A DNA stretch of 13,794 nucleotides. Origin: JBMDXB01 sp048594975. GTDB taxonomy: Bacteria > Acidobacteriota > Vicinamibacteria > Vicinamibacterales > 2-12-FULL-66-21. Under the pieces are notes generated by a model. That model did not search any database, was not told the origin of the DNA, and saw only the letters and a program-made list of their open reading frames with translations. The DNA is taken from positions 1 to 13,794 of the forward strand of contig JBMDXQ010000003.1 in assembly GCA_048594975.1 (NCBI GenBank), given 5' to 3'. The position numbers were made by a program, and so were the translations under genes. Below, in pieces: positions 1 through 8,252 of the stretch (position 1 is its first letter; the number at the start of each line of letters is the position of its first letter).

Positions 1-2
1 GT

Positions 3-131
3 CAGACGCATCTGACCCTGCCGGTGGTGCGTGCCGTGATGACCGATGTCCTCAGTGCACACTTTCTTATCACGCACCCCCATTACCTGGATTGGATGCT
101 GAAGCTCAAAGACGTCGAACTACGAATCTGA
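3..131 (+). CDS. 3' end of an unidentified gene entering from the left
   Basis: An open frame enters from the window edge and stops at TGA 129-131. Its 42 visible residues end in HFLITHPHYLDWMLKLKDVE followed by LRI. Most codons end in G or C, which suits real coding sequence here, but I do not recognise the family. It runs toward the minus-strand chitinase and overlaps that gene's last codons at 106-131, exactly where the chitinase stops looking like its family. The simplest inference is that this ORF belongs to DNA that was inserted or joined here and cut off the chitinase. It could be a transposase or cargo gene end, but nothing visible proves this. Confidence 0.4.
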   Translation, partial: QTHLTLPVVRAVMTDVLSAHFLITHPHYLDWMLKLKDVELRI

Positions 132-1062
132 CAAAGTAGTAATAGAGGCCTGTACCTTCACCCTTGATGTCGGCCCACGCGCGGCCGTAGAACGGAACGC
201 CGACGACGACCTTGGCCGGCGGAACGCCGGCGGCGATGAAGTCGCGGACAGCGCTGTCGACGGAGCGCTTCTTCGCATCTGCGGGATGCAGATAGAGATT
301 CGCGTGATGCCCGGCGATCAGATCCGAGGTGCGGAAGTCGTAGGTCATGAGGTTGACGAAGTCGACGGCGGTTTGGACCTTGTCCATCTCGGTCTTGGCG
401 ATGAAGTCGGGAAACGCGCCAGCGGCGAAGGTGAGAAGGTAGCGGCGGTTCCGGGCGCGGCCTTCGGCATCGAGCGCCTGCCGCAGGTCCATCATCATCG
501 CGGTGAAGTTCTCCTTGTCCTCGGGACGATGCACGTTGTTGTTGCCGGGCAGGCCGGGATACTCCCAGTCGATGTCGACGCCGTCGATATCGTGCCGCCG
601 CACGAACTCTATCGCGCTGCCCGTGAAGTGGCGGCGGCTCTCGGCCGTGAGAGCCGCGTCGGAGAAGTTGTTGGACCAGGTCCAGCCGCCGACGGAGATC
701 AGGATCTGCAGGTGTGGATGCCGGCGCCGCAGAACCGCGAGCAGCTTGAAATTCTCCGCGTCGCGGGCGAACCCTTCGACAATGCGACCGTCCTTGACGT
801 CGGCGAAGGCGTAGTTGATATGCGTCAGCTTATCGGCGGCGATCTCGGACGGCACGATCACCTCGTTGCGCGGAAACAGGTAGGCGATGATCGCCGGTTT
901 CGCCGGGCCGGCTGCCGTGGTCCTGCCGCCGGCGCCCGGCGACGCGAGCTTCACGGGCGACGGCCTCTGCGCGGAGGCCCGCAGCGAGTCCGGCGAGGCG
1001 GAGACACCGAGAATGGCCACGACCGCGGCGGCGAGCGCAAGCGGGAAACGTGGGGATGTCAT
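106..1062 (-). pseudogene. Glycoside hydrolase family 18 chitinase, C-terminally truncated
   Basis: This is a secreted chitinase-like enzyme of 318 residues that would hydrolyse beta-1,4-GlcNAc polymers. The N-terminus has a basic start and a hydrophobic run (about residues 4-22) typical of a signal peptide, followed by a Pro/Ala/Gly-rich linker to about 55. The GH18 barrel then shows SVGGW (123-127) and the catalytic DGVDIDWE (160-167, with D163, D165 and acid E167). NLMTYDF (about 238-244) and PFYGRAW follow. Family likeness stops after GEGTGLY. The last 10 or so residues are unrelated sequence reading YYFVRFVVRRL, so the final barrel strands and the usual C-terminal tryptophan motif are missing. 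The start is well supported by AGGAGG just upstream of the ATG. The active-site motif is intact, but the fold is probably incomplete. Confidence 0.85.
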
Positions 1063-1120
1063 CGACCCTCCTCGGAGCGGCTACAACTGTATGCGAAGTC
1101 CCCGCATGTGCACGCGTCCA

Positions 1121-1262
1121 TCACGACGACCGAACCCGCACCGGCAGCGTGCCCAACGTGTCCATCACGCGTTGGAGGGAGGCGATCTGGTCCTGATACG
1201 TGGACGACATGGCTACCAGGACCAGCGGGGCTCGGCCCGGCGGCGGCGTCCATGCCGACGCC
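1121..1262 (-). pseudogene. Remnant of a GT1 (MGT/UGT-type) glycosyltransferase
   Basis: On the minus strand, one frame ending at TGA 1121-1123 reads roughly WTPPPGRAPLVLVAM then SSTYQDQIASLQRVMDTLG and TLPVRV. This matches, from memory, the start of the C-terminal nucleotide-binding half of macrolide-type GT1 transferases, where a segment like PLVLVSLSTTYQDQ is followed by a helix of the type LQRVLDALASLPVRV. Neither the N-terminal half nor the later donor-binding signature is present beside it. The fragment stops about 60 bases before the chitinase start. It is a dead fragment. The family call rests on about 40 residues and needs a profile search. Confidence 0.5.
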
Positions 1263-1641
1263 TCGTTGGCCGCGGCTATGCCGTCACGGTGCTGGCCGAG
1301 GACTCCGTCGCGTTCGACGTCCGTCCCTCAGGGCTGGTGACGGAAGCTGGCTTTCTCAAGACGCCAATCATGAACCACCGCCAGGTCGCGGTGAATCGGA
1401 TTGTCGACTATGACCCATGGCGACAACGGGCGCGCAACGCCATTCGTGCTTCTGACGAAAGGGGCCTGGCCCTGAGGTGGTGACTGACACGTTGCTCGGG
1501 ATCACTTCCAGCGATACTCCGCGCTTACGCTACCTGATTGGGCAGCAGGCAAAGTCCGTCGCTCGTCTGCGGCGATTTCTTCCCGCGGGAATGTACGAGC
1601 GGGGAGTGCGGCGTACTGGCTCACTGGACACGCAAGATTGA
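1262..1641 (+). pseudogene. Remnant of a short-chain dehydrogenase/reductase (C-terminal half, frameshifted)
   Basis: Two adjacent plus-strand frames together read like the C-terminal half of a classical SDR oxidoreductase. The first frame (about 1262-1460) gives YAVTVLAEDSVAFDVRPSGL, then VTEAGFLKTPIMNHRQVAV and IVDYDPWRQRARNAIRAS. This fits the helix after the catalytic YxxxK, the PGF-type turn, and the variable substrate loop. The second frame (about 1456-1641, stop TGA 1639-1641) gives GPGPEVVTDTLLGITSS, PRLRYLIGQQAKSVARLRRF and LPAGMYERGVRRTGSLD, a familiar SDR ending. The join needs one missing base near 1455-1465. The Rossmann N-terminal half with TGxxxGxG and the catalytic tyrosine are absent. 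It is a non-functional remnant. It lies head to head with the GT1 scrap, so this area has been rearranged. Confidence 0.5.
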
Positions 1642-1752
1642 GCGTTCCGCATCGCTGGTTTGCGAGTCCTCGTTTGGCCTTGAAACTCCACCGTTTTTCA
1701 GGCCATGCGCCTTTGGCCCACCATGTGCGTCTGTCCCTGCGGAAGCCCGGGG
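1642..1752. other. Short intergenic stretch, nothing recognised
   Basis: This stretch lies between the end of the dehydrogenase remnant and the glgP stop codon. I see no gene, and no convincing hairpin followed by a T-run that would serve as a terminator for either neighbour. Confidence 0.4.
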
Positions 1753-4260
1753 TCAGAGCCCGACGCGGACCGGCGCGGCGTGCCAGATCTGCTCAGAGTA
1801 CTGGCGGATGGCGCGGTCCGAAGAGAAACACCCGCTGCGCGCCACGTTGAGGATCGACATCGTGGTCCAGCGGACGACGTCGCGATACGCGGCGTTGACT
1901 GCGTCCTGGCACGCGACGTAGTCCTCGAAGTCATCGAGCGCCAGGTACTCATCCCGCTCCAGCAGTGCGTCGACGAGCGGGCGAAAGAGTGACGCGTCGC
2001 CGCGTGAGAAGCGACCCGAACGAATCTCGTCGATGGCGGCTCGCAACTCCGGGTTCGCCTCGTAACGCTCCCGAGGGTCGCGGGCCCGCCCGTTGGCGGC
2101 GGAGACTTCGTCGGCGGTCATCCCGAACGTGAAGAAGTTACCGGATCCCACCGCGTCACGAATCTCCACGTTGGCGCCGTCCGGCGTACCGATCGTCAGC
2201 GCCCCGTTCATTGCGAATTTCATGTTTCCCGTCCCCGATGCTTCCTTGCCGGCGGTTGAAATCTGCTCCGACAGGTCCGCCGCCGGATAGATCGGCTGAG
2301 CATTCGTGACATTGAAGTCCGGCAGGAACGCCACCGCGAGGCGCCCGGCCACCGCCGGATCCCCGTTGACCACTTCGGCGACGCCGCTGATCAGCCGAAT
2401 GATCAGCTTCGCCATGAAATAGCCCGGCGCGGCTTTGCCGGCGAAGATGACCGTGCGTGGCGGCACGTCCAGGGAGGGGTGACGTCGCAGGCGATTGTAG
2501 AGCGTGACGACGTGCAGGACGTTCAGGTGCTGACGTTTGTATTCGTGGATCCGCTTCACCTGGATGTCGAAGAGCGAGTCGGGATCGAGGGGCACGCCAA
2601 CCCGCTGACTCGCCCGCTCGGCGAGCCGCAGCCTGTTCGCCCGTTTGACCGCGCGCCACCTCTCCCGGAATGCGGAATCCTCGGCATAGGCTTCGAGCTG
2701 GCGCAGCGCGTCGGGCTGTCGTACCCAGCGATCGCCGATAGCGCCCGTGATCAGGTCCGCGAGCGCCGGGTTGGCCAGCAGCATCCATCGTCGCGGCGTG
2801 ACCCCGTTGGTGACGCTGATGAACTTCTCCGGCCACAGCTCGGCGAAGTCGCGCAGCACGTCTCGCTTCAGCAGGTGTGTATGCAGCTCGGCAACGCCGT
2901 TGACCGTGTGGCAGCCCACGGTTGCGAGGTGGGTCATGCGAACGCTCTTCACACCGGCCTCTCCGATGATCGACAGACGTGCGACTCGGGCCTTGTCGCC
3001 GGGATATCGGCGACGCACGTCATCGAGAAAGCGCCGGTTGATTTCGAAGATGATCTCAAGGTGCCGTGGTAGCACGTCGGCGAAGAGCGGCACCGGCCAC
3101 TGCTCCAGGGCCTCGGGCAGCAGCGTGTGGTTCGTGTATGACAGCGTGCGCTGCGTCACGGCCCACGCCTGCTCCCAGTCCATGGCGTGTTCGTCGACAA
3201 GCAGGCGCATCAGTTCGGCGACGGCGATCGACGGATGTGTATCGTTCAACTGCGCCGCGAAACCACGATCCAGCGTTGCCAGCGAACCACCAGCCTCGAG
3301 GTGCATGCGGACCATGTCCTGGAGCGAGCACGACACGAAGAAGTACTGCTGCTCGAGCCGGAGCCGCTTTCCCTCCAGGGGTTCGTCATTCGGATACAGG
3401 ATCTTCGTCAGGTTCTCGGAAACGACCTTCTGCTCTACGGCACGATAGTAATCACCGACGTTGAACGCGGAGAAGTCGAACGATTCGGTGGCCTCGGCCT
3501 TCCATAGCCGCAGTACGTTTACCGTGGACACGTGGTAGCCCACGATGGGCGTATCGAACGGAATCCCGCGGACGACCTCCGCCGGAATCCAGCGGACGCT
3601 GTAGCGACCCGCGTCGTCGTGGCCTGCCTGGGTGTGGCCCCCGAATCCCACCTGGCACGCTTGCTCGGGGCGCGCGATCTCCCACGGATTGCCCGCTGCA
3701 AGCCATTTGTCAGTCACCTCGACCTGCCATCCATCAACAATCTGCTGGTCGAAGATCCCGAACTCGTAGCGGATGCCGTACCCGATCGCGGGGATCTCGA
3801 GCGTCGCGAGGGAGTCGATGAAGCAGGCGGCCAGCCGCCCGAGACCCCCGCTGCCCAGGCCCGGCTCCTCTTCCTGCGCGACGAGGTGGTCGAAGTCCAA
3901 CCCGAGCATACGCGTCGCTTGGCGGATCGCGCGATCGATGCCGAGGTTCAGTACGTTGTTGGCCAGGTGCGGGCCGACGAGGAATTCAGCGGAGAAGTAC
4001 AAGACGACGCGGACGTCCTTCTTCAACAGCGTCCGCGCGGTTGCTACCCACCGATCGAGCAGGCGATCGCGGACCGCATGGGCGAGCGCCAGATACCAGT
4101 CGTTCCGCGTCGCGTGTTCCGGCAGCGTACCTCGCGTATAGAACAAATGATGGACGATGGCGCGCGCCAGTCGCTCCGGGTCGACTGATCGGAGATCGTC
4201 AGGCTCGTCAAGGAACTTCGGCGGACGAGACGGACGCGCGTGGTCAGCCACGGCCCGCAT
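1753..4260 (-). CDS. glgP: Glycogen/alpha-glucan phosphorylase
   Basis: This cytoplasmic GT35 phosphorylase releases glucose-1-phosphate from the non-reducing ends of glycogen and maltodextrins using phosphate and pyridoxal phosphate. At 835 residues it has the usual length for the family. Landmarks in order are VLYFSAEFLVGPHLANN (about 86-102), GLGSGGLGRLAACFIDS, AAQLNDTHPSIAVAELMRLL, SVTNGVTPRRW, FDIQVKRIHEYKRQHLN and the cofactor signature EASGTGNMKFAMNGALTIG, whose lysine is about residue 681, the PLP Schiff-base position. No frameshift or missing key residue is visible. The start at 4260 has only a weak ribosome binding site, and a GTG a few codons in is a possible alternative. The 212 bases upstream (4261-4472) hold no other gene. 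A weak pair TTGCTT / CATAGA on the minus strand there could be its promoter. The gene stands alone, but it shares glucan metabolism with treS further along. Confidence 0.95.
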   Translation of the reverse strand: MRAVADHARPSRPPKFLDEPDDLRSVDPERLARAIVHHLFYTRGTLPEHATRNDWYLALAHAVRDRLLDRWVATARTLLKKDVRVVLYFSAEFLVGPHLANNVLNLGIDRAIRQATRMLGLDFDHLVAQEEEPGLGSGGLGRLAACFIDSLATLEIPAIGYGIRYEFGIFDQQIVDGWQVEVTDKWLAAGNPWEIARPEQACQVGFGGHTQAGHDDAGRYSVRWIPAEVVRGIPFDTPIVGYHVSTVNVLRLWKAEATESFDFSAFNVGDYYRAVEQKVVSENLTKILYPNDEPLEGKRLRLEQQYFFVSCSLQDMVRMHLEAGGSLATLDRGFAAQLNDTHPSIAVAELMRLLVDEHAMDWEQAWAVTQRTLSYTNHTLLPEALEQWPVPLFADVLPRHLEIIFEINRRFLDDVRRRYPGDKARVARLSIIGEAGVKSVRMTHLATVGCHTVNGVAELHTHLLKRDVLRDFAELWPEKFISVTNGVTPRRWMLLANPALADLITGAIGDRWVRQPDALRQLEAYAEDSAFRERWRAVKRANRLRLAERASQRVGVPLDPDSLFDIQVKRIHEYKRQHLNVLHVVTLYNRLRRHPSLDVPPRTVIFAGKAAPGYFMAKLIIRLISGVAEVVNGDPAVAGRLAVAFLPDFNVTNAQPIYPAADLSEQISTAGKEASGTGNMKFAMNGALTIGTPDGANVEIRDAVGSGNFFTFGMTADEVSAANGRARDPRERYEANPELRAAIDEIRSGRFSRGDASLFRPLVDALLERDEYLALDDFEDYVACQDAVNAAYRDVVRWTTMSILNVARSGCFSSDRAIRQYSEQIWHAAPVRVGL

Positions 4261-4472
4261 CTTACAGCGAAGGGGTCACGACGTCGCAGTCCAGCGAAAC
4301 TCTCCGGTCACGAGTCGATCGGCGCCGGCCGGAAGCGCCGACCGTCTGTACCGGTCAGGAGAGGCGGTCGTTACGCTCTATGCGATCTTGACGGTGACAA
4401 GCAAGCTTGTGGGTGGCCACGCGCCCCGGTCGCCGGCGGCCCGCCTGTCCGGATGGGCAGCGGCCACGGAAC

Positions 4473-5615
4473 TCACATGGGTTGTCGGTGCTCGATGGCC
4501 GCGATGGCCACAAGCAACGCGAGCATTATTCCCAATGCGACGCCAGGGACCGCCCCCACCGCGAAGACTGCGACAGCTCCGGCCGGAACGAGGACCGCAC
4601 GCCACACCGGTGCGCGGCTCGTTGCGCGCCACACCGCTGCCGCGGTTCCACAAATGAACAAGACCGCGCCGCCGCCCAACGCCATCCGGGCGCCTGCGGC
4701 GAGCGGCAGATCGGGGTGCGCCAGCGCTTGCTCGGTGGCCGCGGCCATTGCAATCACGCCACAGAGCATTGGAAAATGCATCACACTGAACACGTCTCTG
4801 GCGAGAGACGAACGCGCGTTCCCCTCGCGCGCAGCCAGCGCGTGTTCAAATGCCCGCCGGGCGTGTCGAAAGTAGCTCCACCAGAGCCCGCAGGTCACGG
4901 CGACCGCAAGCACGCCCGTCACAATCGCGGCTGGCGTGGCCGGCGCTGCGACGAGCCCCGACGCGGCGACGATGAGTGTTTCTCCGAGGGCAATGATGAC
5001 TATTAGGCCATGGCGCTCGACGAAGTGTTCCGGATGGAGATTCCAGCCTTCACGCTGGCCACCGATGCCGGCGGCCATGAGATCCAAGGCAATCGCAAGG
5101 CCCCACCACCAGTACTGAGCGCTGCCGCCAACGAGCCCTCCGGTTATGACTGCTGCCAGCCCGCCGACCGAAAACAGTCCGAAGACCTGAACCGCTTTGC
5201 GCTGGAGGGGATCACCCCAGGCAACCCAGTAGTACAGAAGCAGGCCAACCAATCGTACGCCGACATACGGTATGGCGAACCAGAGAGCGCCGTCGCCGAG
5301 CGCGCGGGGAATGCCCACCGCCAGGAGGAACGCGACGGCGGTCGCCAACAACGTCGTCAGTTGCACCCGCGGGTGATCCGTGTTGGCCGCATTGAGCGCC
5401 CATGTGAACTGGGTCCATGCCCACCAGACCAGCCAGAAGACGAGAAGCGCCGACCCGGCCGAGCGCGCATCGATGTGACCGTGCAGGAGCGTCACCACCT
5501 GTGTGACGCAGAAGACGAACACCAGGTCAAAGAAGAGCTCGACGAACGTCACTCTCTGATCGTCGGGCGAGACAGTGGGGAGGGCGGTCGTCACAGCTCC
5601 TCGCGAGAGGAACAT
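4473..5615 (-). CDS. ltrA: Low temperature requirement protein A (LtrA) family membrane protein
   Basis: This is a 380-residue polytopic inner-membrane protein of the LtrA family, named for a Listeria locus needed for growth in the cold. Its biochemical role is unknown. The family signature VTFVELFFDLVFVFCVTQVV lies at about 23-42. A second conserved block reads HFVERHGLIVIIALGETLIV. About ten hydrophobic segments run to the C-terminus, with a basic cytoplasmic loop near YFRHARRAFEHALAAREG. The length is normal and there are no interruptions. The ATG at 5615 is possible, but GTG at 5594, just after CGAGGAGCT, has the better ribosome binding site and would give a protein beginning TTALPTVSPDD. 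The gene stands alone between two long intergenic regions. The symbol is the family name, not a proven function. Confidence 0.9.
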   Translation of the reverse strand: MFLSRGAVTTALPTVSPDDQRVTFVELFFDLVFVFCVTQVVTLLHGHIDARSAGSALLVFWLVWWAWTQFTWALNAANTDHPRVQLTTLLATAVAFLLAVGIPRALGDGALWFAIPYVGVRLVGLLLYYWVAWGDPLQRKAVQVFGLFSVGGLAAVITGGLVGGSAQYWWWGLAIALDLMAAGIGGQREGWNLHPEHFVERHGLIVIIALGETLIVAASGLVAAPATPAAIVTGVLAVAVTCGLWWSYFRHARRAFEHALAAREGNARSSLARDVFSVMHFPMLCGVIAMAAATEQALAHPDLPLAAGARMALGGGAVLFICGTAAAVWRATSRAPVWRAVLVPAGAVAVFAVGAVPGVALGIMLALLVAIAAIEHRQPM

Positions 5616-6257
5616 TATGCGCGAGCGAGTTGCTGAACCGGAGAATGATCAGTTTGGTATGCGCATGACGGCTCTGGATCCGTACGGAATCGAGTGTCCC
5701 TCCGCCAGCGACGCAGGTAGGACTGCACACGAAACGCTCGCTGCCCTCATGAGACCGCTCGAGGACGGGTCGCGCACGGCTGGCGCCTTCTGACGTCGCT
5801 CGCCAACCTGGTCGAGCAGATGAACGCGTCGCTGCCGAGAGGTTCCGATTCGTTCTCGGTGTAGCGGCCATCCCGGCCGCGGCAGGGCCGACGCGGATAC
5901 TGCCGTGGCTGGTCGCATGGGCGACGGGCGGGATCATGACCGTGTTGGCGACGTGATGAGCGTCGTCACCGACCGGGACTGCTCGGCGTAATAGTCACTT
6001 TCGCGTCTGATGTCGACTTCGAGGCGTGGGTCGGCACGGGGAACCGCGAGTCGCACAAACGCGCGCCTAGATTCGTCATGCATGGAACTCGCGGGGGCGA
6101 CGCGCAGTCAATCGAGGTGGCACGCCGCCCTGGGCGCGCGCGCTCCTGGCGCCGCGACCCGTTCCGTCACACGCGGACGACCGTTGCCCCGAATCTCGCG
6201 ACCGCTGTTGCCTCCGCGTCGAAGTCTCGCGATTGCCAACCCGTCACCCGCGAACGC
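5616..6257. other. 640-base region without a convincing gene; possible membrane-protein remnant
   Basis: No recognisable intact gene lies here. A small plus-strand ORF, ATG 5617 to 5793 (58 residues), has a fair ribosome binding site (GAGAGG six bases upstream) but no familiar motif and mixed third-position use. Another plus-strand frame ending at TGA 5954-5956 reads RVAAERFRFVLGVAAIPAAA, then GPTRILPWLVAWATGGIMT and VLAT. It looks like one or two membrane segments at a protein's C-terminus, possibly the tail of a lost transporter. The octamer TCTCGCGA occurs twice, at 6194-6201 and 6225-6232, just downstream of the channel-like gene. None of these is strong enough to annotate as a gene. Confidence 0.35.
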
Positions 6258-6956
6258 TCACACGTGCCTCAGCTTGTCCGGGCGCTCCTCCCGCTCGCGC
6301 ATGTGCCGCTCGAGCGACCGTCCGACCAGATCCTTCGAGCCGAGGCCGACGGCGAGGGCCAGCGCCAGAACGATCCCGCCGAACAGGATCCCGAACGCCA
6401 GCGTGAGGATGCCGCGGCCTATGCCCAGATGCTCGAAGGCCATCGCCCACGCGACGAGAAGGACCAGCCAGCGGACGCCGCCGCTCAGGAGACTGGCAAA
6501 CGGGAAACCCTGGTTCACGGCGGCGATCAACGCAGACCGCGCGACGAACCGAGAAACGACGACGCCGAGCACCAGGATCAGCAGCGCGGCGATCACGTTG
6601 GGCAGGTAGGCGAAGATCGTCCGTGCGAACGCATCGGGGAGCGCCGCGTCGAGCGCGCTCAGTCCCGCCAGAAGGCCGGCGAGCAGGATCATCCACATCC
6701 CCACGCGGGCCACGAGGAGTGAGGGACCGCCGACCGTCGACCAGTCCGCCAACGTGCCAAAGCCGAGGTGCTCGGCGCGCTGGTCGAAGTGCAGCCCGCG
6801 CAACGTCCTCAACAGAAGGCTGCGGGCGATCATCGCCACGACGACCGCGGCGATCAGGATCACGAGCATCCCGACGACGCCGGGCAGGAACTCCGCCACA
6901 TTCTCCGCCGTTCGGAGCGCCGCGCGGCGCAGCATGCCGTCGATCTCTTCCCACAT
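6258..6956 (-). CDS. Small mechanosensitive-channel-like membrane protein (conserved TM-helix type)
   Basis: This 232-residue inner-membrane protein belongs to the group annotated as mechanosensitive ion channel or conserved TM-helix proteins (Pfam TM_helix type, CmpX-like). Five or so hydrophobic segments are visible. Two resemble each other in the way these repeats do: FLPGVVGMLVILIAAVVVAM (about 23-42) and YLPNVIAALLILVLGVVVS (about 116-134). Each is followed by a basic stretch. The C-terminus has ALALAVGLGSKDLVGRSLER, typical of the family. It lacks the soluble MscS beta and C-terminal domains, so channel activity is inferred. The start has a good ribosome binding site, AAGAGGGG about six bases upstream. 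It begins 15 bases after the glycosyltransferase stop and is the last gene of the treS unit. Its likely job is solute release or osmotic tuning. Confidence 0.8.
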   Translation of the reverse strand: MWEEIDGMLRRAALRTAENVAEFLPGVVGMLVILIAAVVVAMIARSLLLRTLRGLHFDQRAEHLGFGTLADWSTVGGPSLLVARVGMWMILLAGLLAGLSALDAALPDAFARTIFAYLPNVIAALLILVLGVVVSRFVARSALIAAVNQGFPFASLLSGGVRWLVLLVAWAMAFEHLGIGRGILTLAFGILFGGIVLALALAVGLGSKDLVGRSLERHMREREERPDKLRHV

Positions 6957-6971
6957 CGTCGACCCCTCTTC

Positions 6972-8252
6972 TCAGCGCCGCAGCTTGACCGGCCTGAAGC
7001 GCTCGGGCCAGCGCCACTGCGAAATAAGGTACGGTTTCTCCCTCTCGAACGCGAGGTTGAGTCGCTCGATGCGCGCCTCGGCTTCCGCGACGTCTGTGTG
7101 GCGGACCTGCAGGATGAACGACGCGAGCCACGCCAGGTACATCGGCGTCAGGGACCGCAGCAGGTGATCGCGCGCGATCACGCGCAGGCGGTGTCCCATG
7201 GCGAAGTCGTAGATCGTCCGCGCCCACAAGGCGTCGTCCACGCGAAAGCCGTCGAGCGATTGGGCCGCCAGCCGGCGCCATTGCAGAATAGCGACGGGAG
7301 GCAGCACCTCGGCCCAGACATCCTGCAGCGCCCCGTAACCGAGCCGAAACGACTCGACGAGCGGTGCCGCGTCGACACCGGGCGCCTCGGGCGTGTGACG
7401 CTCTCCGATCTGAGGCACGGCACGCGACCCCCTGATCCGCTGCCAGACCTGCACCCCCCGCTCTATGTCGGTGAAGAGCGTGCCCACGACCTGCGCGACC
7501 GTCGTCGCCACATCGATGTCCTGACGCTCGCCGGGTCGCGCTCCGACGTTCGCCTGGCCTGCGCGGAAGCCGGCCGTGATGGCTGCGGCCGACAGCCAGA
7601 GATCGATGCCACGCTGACCGCCCTCGGTGTCCCAGACCGGATCGTCGAGGACGGCTTCGATGAGCCGCCGCGAGCACCCGAACTCGCCGGCCAGGGCTGG
7701 TACCAGGCGAACACCGTAGAGCGCTCGGAAGACCGGCGACACCACCCCGTGCAGCAGACCCGCCGTTGCGGGATGGCGGCGATACAGTGGGGCGACGAAG
7801 TCGAGCTCCTGCGACACCAGCGGGTCGATGGCGCCCAGCCAGTTGGCCGCTGATTCGGCGGAGCGCGCGTCCAGCACGAGGCACGCGCGCGCCCGCCGCG
7901 AACGCGCCTCACTCAGGATCGCCTGGACCGCCCGCGCGCGTCCGGGAAGCCCGTGGTAGGGCACGTCCAGCGCATCGCTCGGCTGCAGCGTGTACTGCAC
8001 CTCGACGAGCGCTCCCGTCTCGCCCACCGCCTCGCGCATGCGCTCCAGGGTTCCGTCGGTGGAGCCGCCGTCGGCTGCGACGATGCACCACCCGGGAGAC
8101 GACGGGAAGCTCTCGAGGGCGGCGCGGGCCTGCCGGACCACGGCACCGGCGGTAGCGGCGTGGTTGTGGGTAGCCAGCCCGACCACCACATCGGTCGCGC
8201 GCGCCGTGACCTCAAATGTCGCGGCGCTGGAGCTCGAACCAGTAGTAGCCAT
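6972..8252 (-). CDS. GT2/GT81-like glycosyltransferase, probable glucosylglycerate-type synthase
   Basis: This is a 426-residue cytoplasmic nucleotide-sugar transferase with an N-terminal GT-A fold. VVVGLATHNHAATAG lies at 22-36 and DGGSTDGT at 61-68. The equivalent of the DXD region is LVLDARS (125-131), followed by DFVAPLYRRHP (151-161), LAGEFGCSRRLIE and GIDLWLSAAAITAGF. The C-terminal helical region (RTIYDFAMGHR, LLRSLTPMYLAWLASF, AEARIERLNLAFEREKPYL) resembles glucosyl-3-phosphoglycerate, glucosylglycerate and mannosylglycerate synthases. The acceptor is inferred, not shown. The usual D-S-D appears shortened to a single aspartate. The annotated ATG lies 41 bases inside treS and has no clear ribosome binding site. 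A GTG at 8190-8192 or 8187-8189, after the treS stop, is an alternative start. The overlap implies translational coupling with treS. Confidence 0.8.
   Translation of the reverse strand: MATTGSSSSAATFEVTARATDVVVGLATHNHAATAGAVVRQARAALESFPSSPGWCIVAADGGSTDGTLERMREAVGETGALVEVQYTLQPSDALDVPYHGLPGRARAVQAILSEARSRRARACLVLDARSAESAANWLGAIDPLVSQELDFVAPLYRRHPATAGLLHGVVSPVFRALYGVRLVPALAGEFGCSRRLIEAVLDDPVWDTEGGQRGIDLWLSAAAITAGFRAGQANVGARPGERQDIDVATTVAQVVGTLFTDIERGVQVWQRIRGSRAVPQIGERHTPEAPGVDAAPLVESFRLGYGALQDVWAEVLPPVAILQWRRLAAQSLDGFRVDDALWARTIYDFAMGHRLRVIARDHLLRSLTPMYLAWLASFILQVRHTDVAEAEARIERLNLAFEREKPYLISQWRWPERFRPVKLRR

Noticed and set aside
286..1413. Plus-strand open frame opposite the chitinase
   Set aside because: It is a shadow of the GH18 gene, whose catalytic DGVDIDWE and signal peptide fix the true frame.
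1245..1460. Reading the plus-strand fragment RGYAVTVLAEDS as the N-terminus of the GT1 transferase
   Set aside because: It resembles the GT1 pattern for a few residues only. The following AGFLKTPIMN, DYDPWRQRA and PRLRYLIGQQAK segments fit a short-chain dehydrogenase much better.
6194..6232. Repeated TCTCGCGA as a regulatory repeat or array
   Set aside because: There are only two copies, the core TCGCGA is a common palindrome in GC-rich DNA, and there is no further structure.
6244..7884. Long minus-strand open frame across the glycosyltransferase and channel genes
   Set aside because: It is a second frame of the same strand, with low-complexity Arg/Ala/Gly composition, crossing two genes with clear family motifs.
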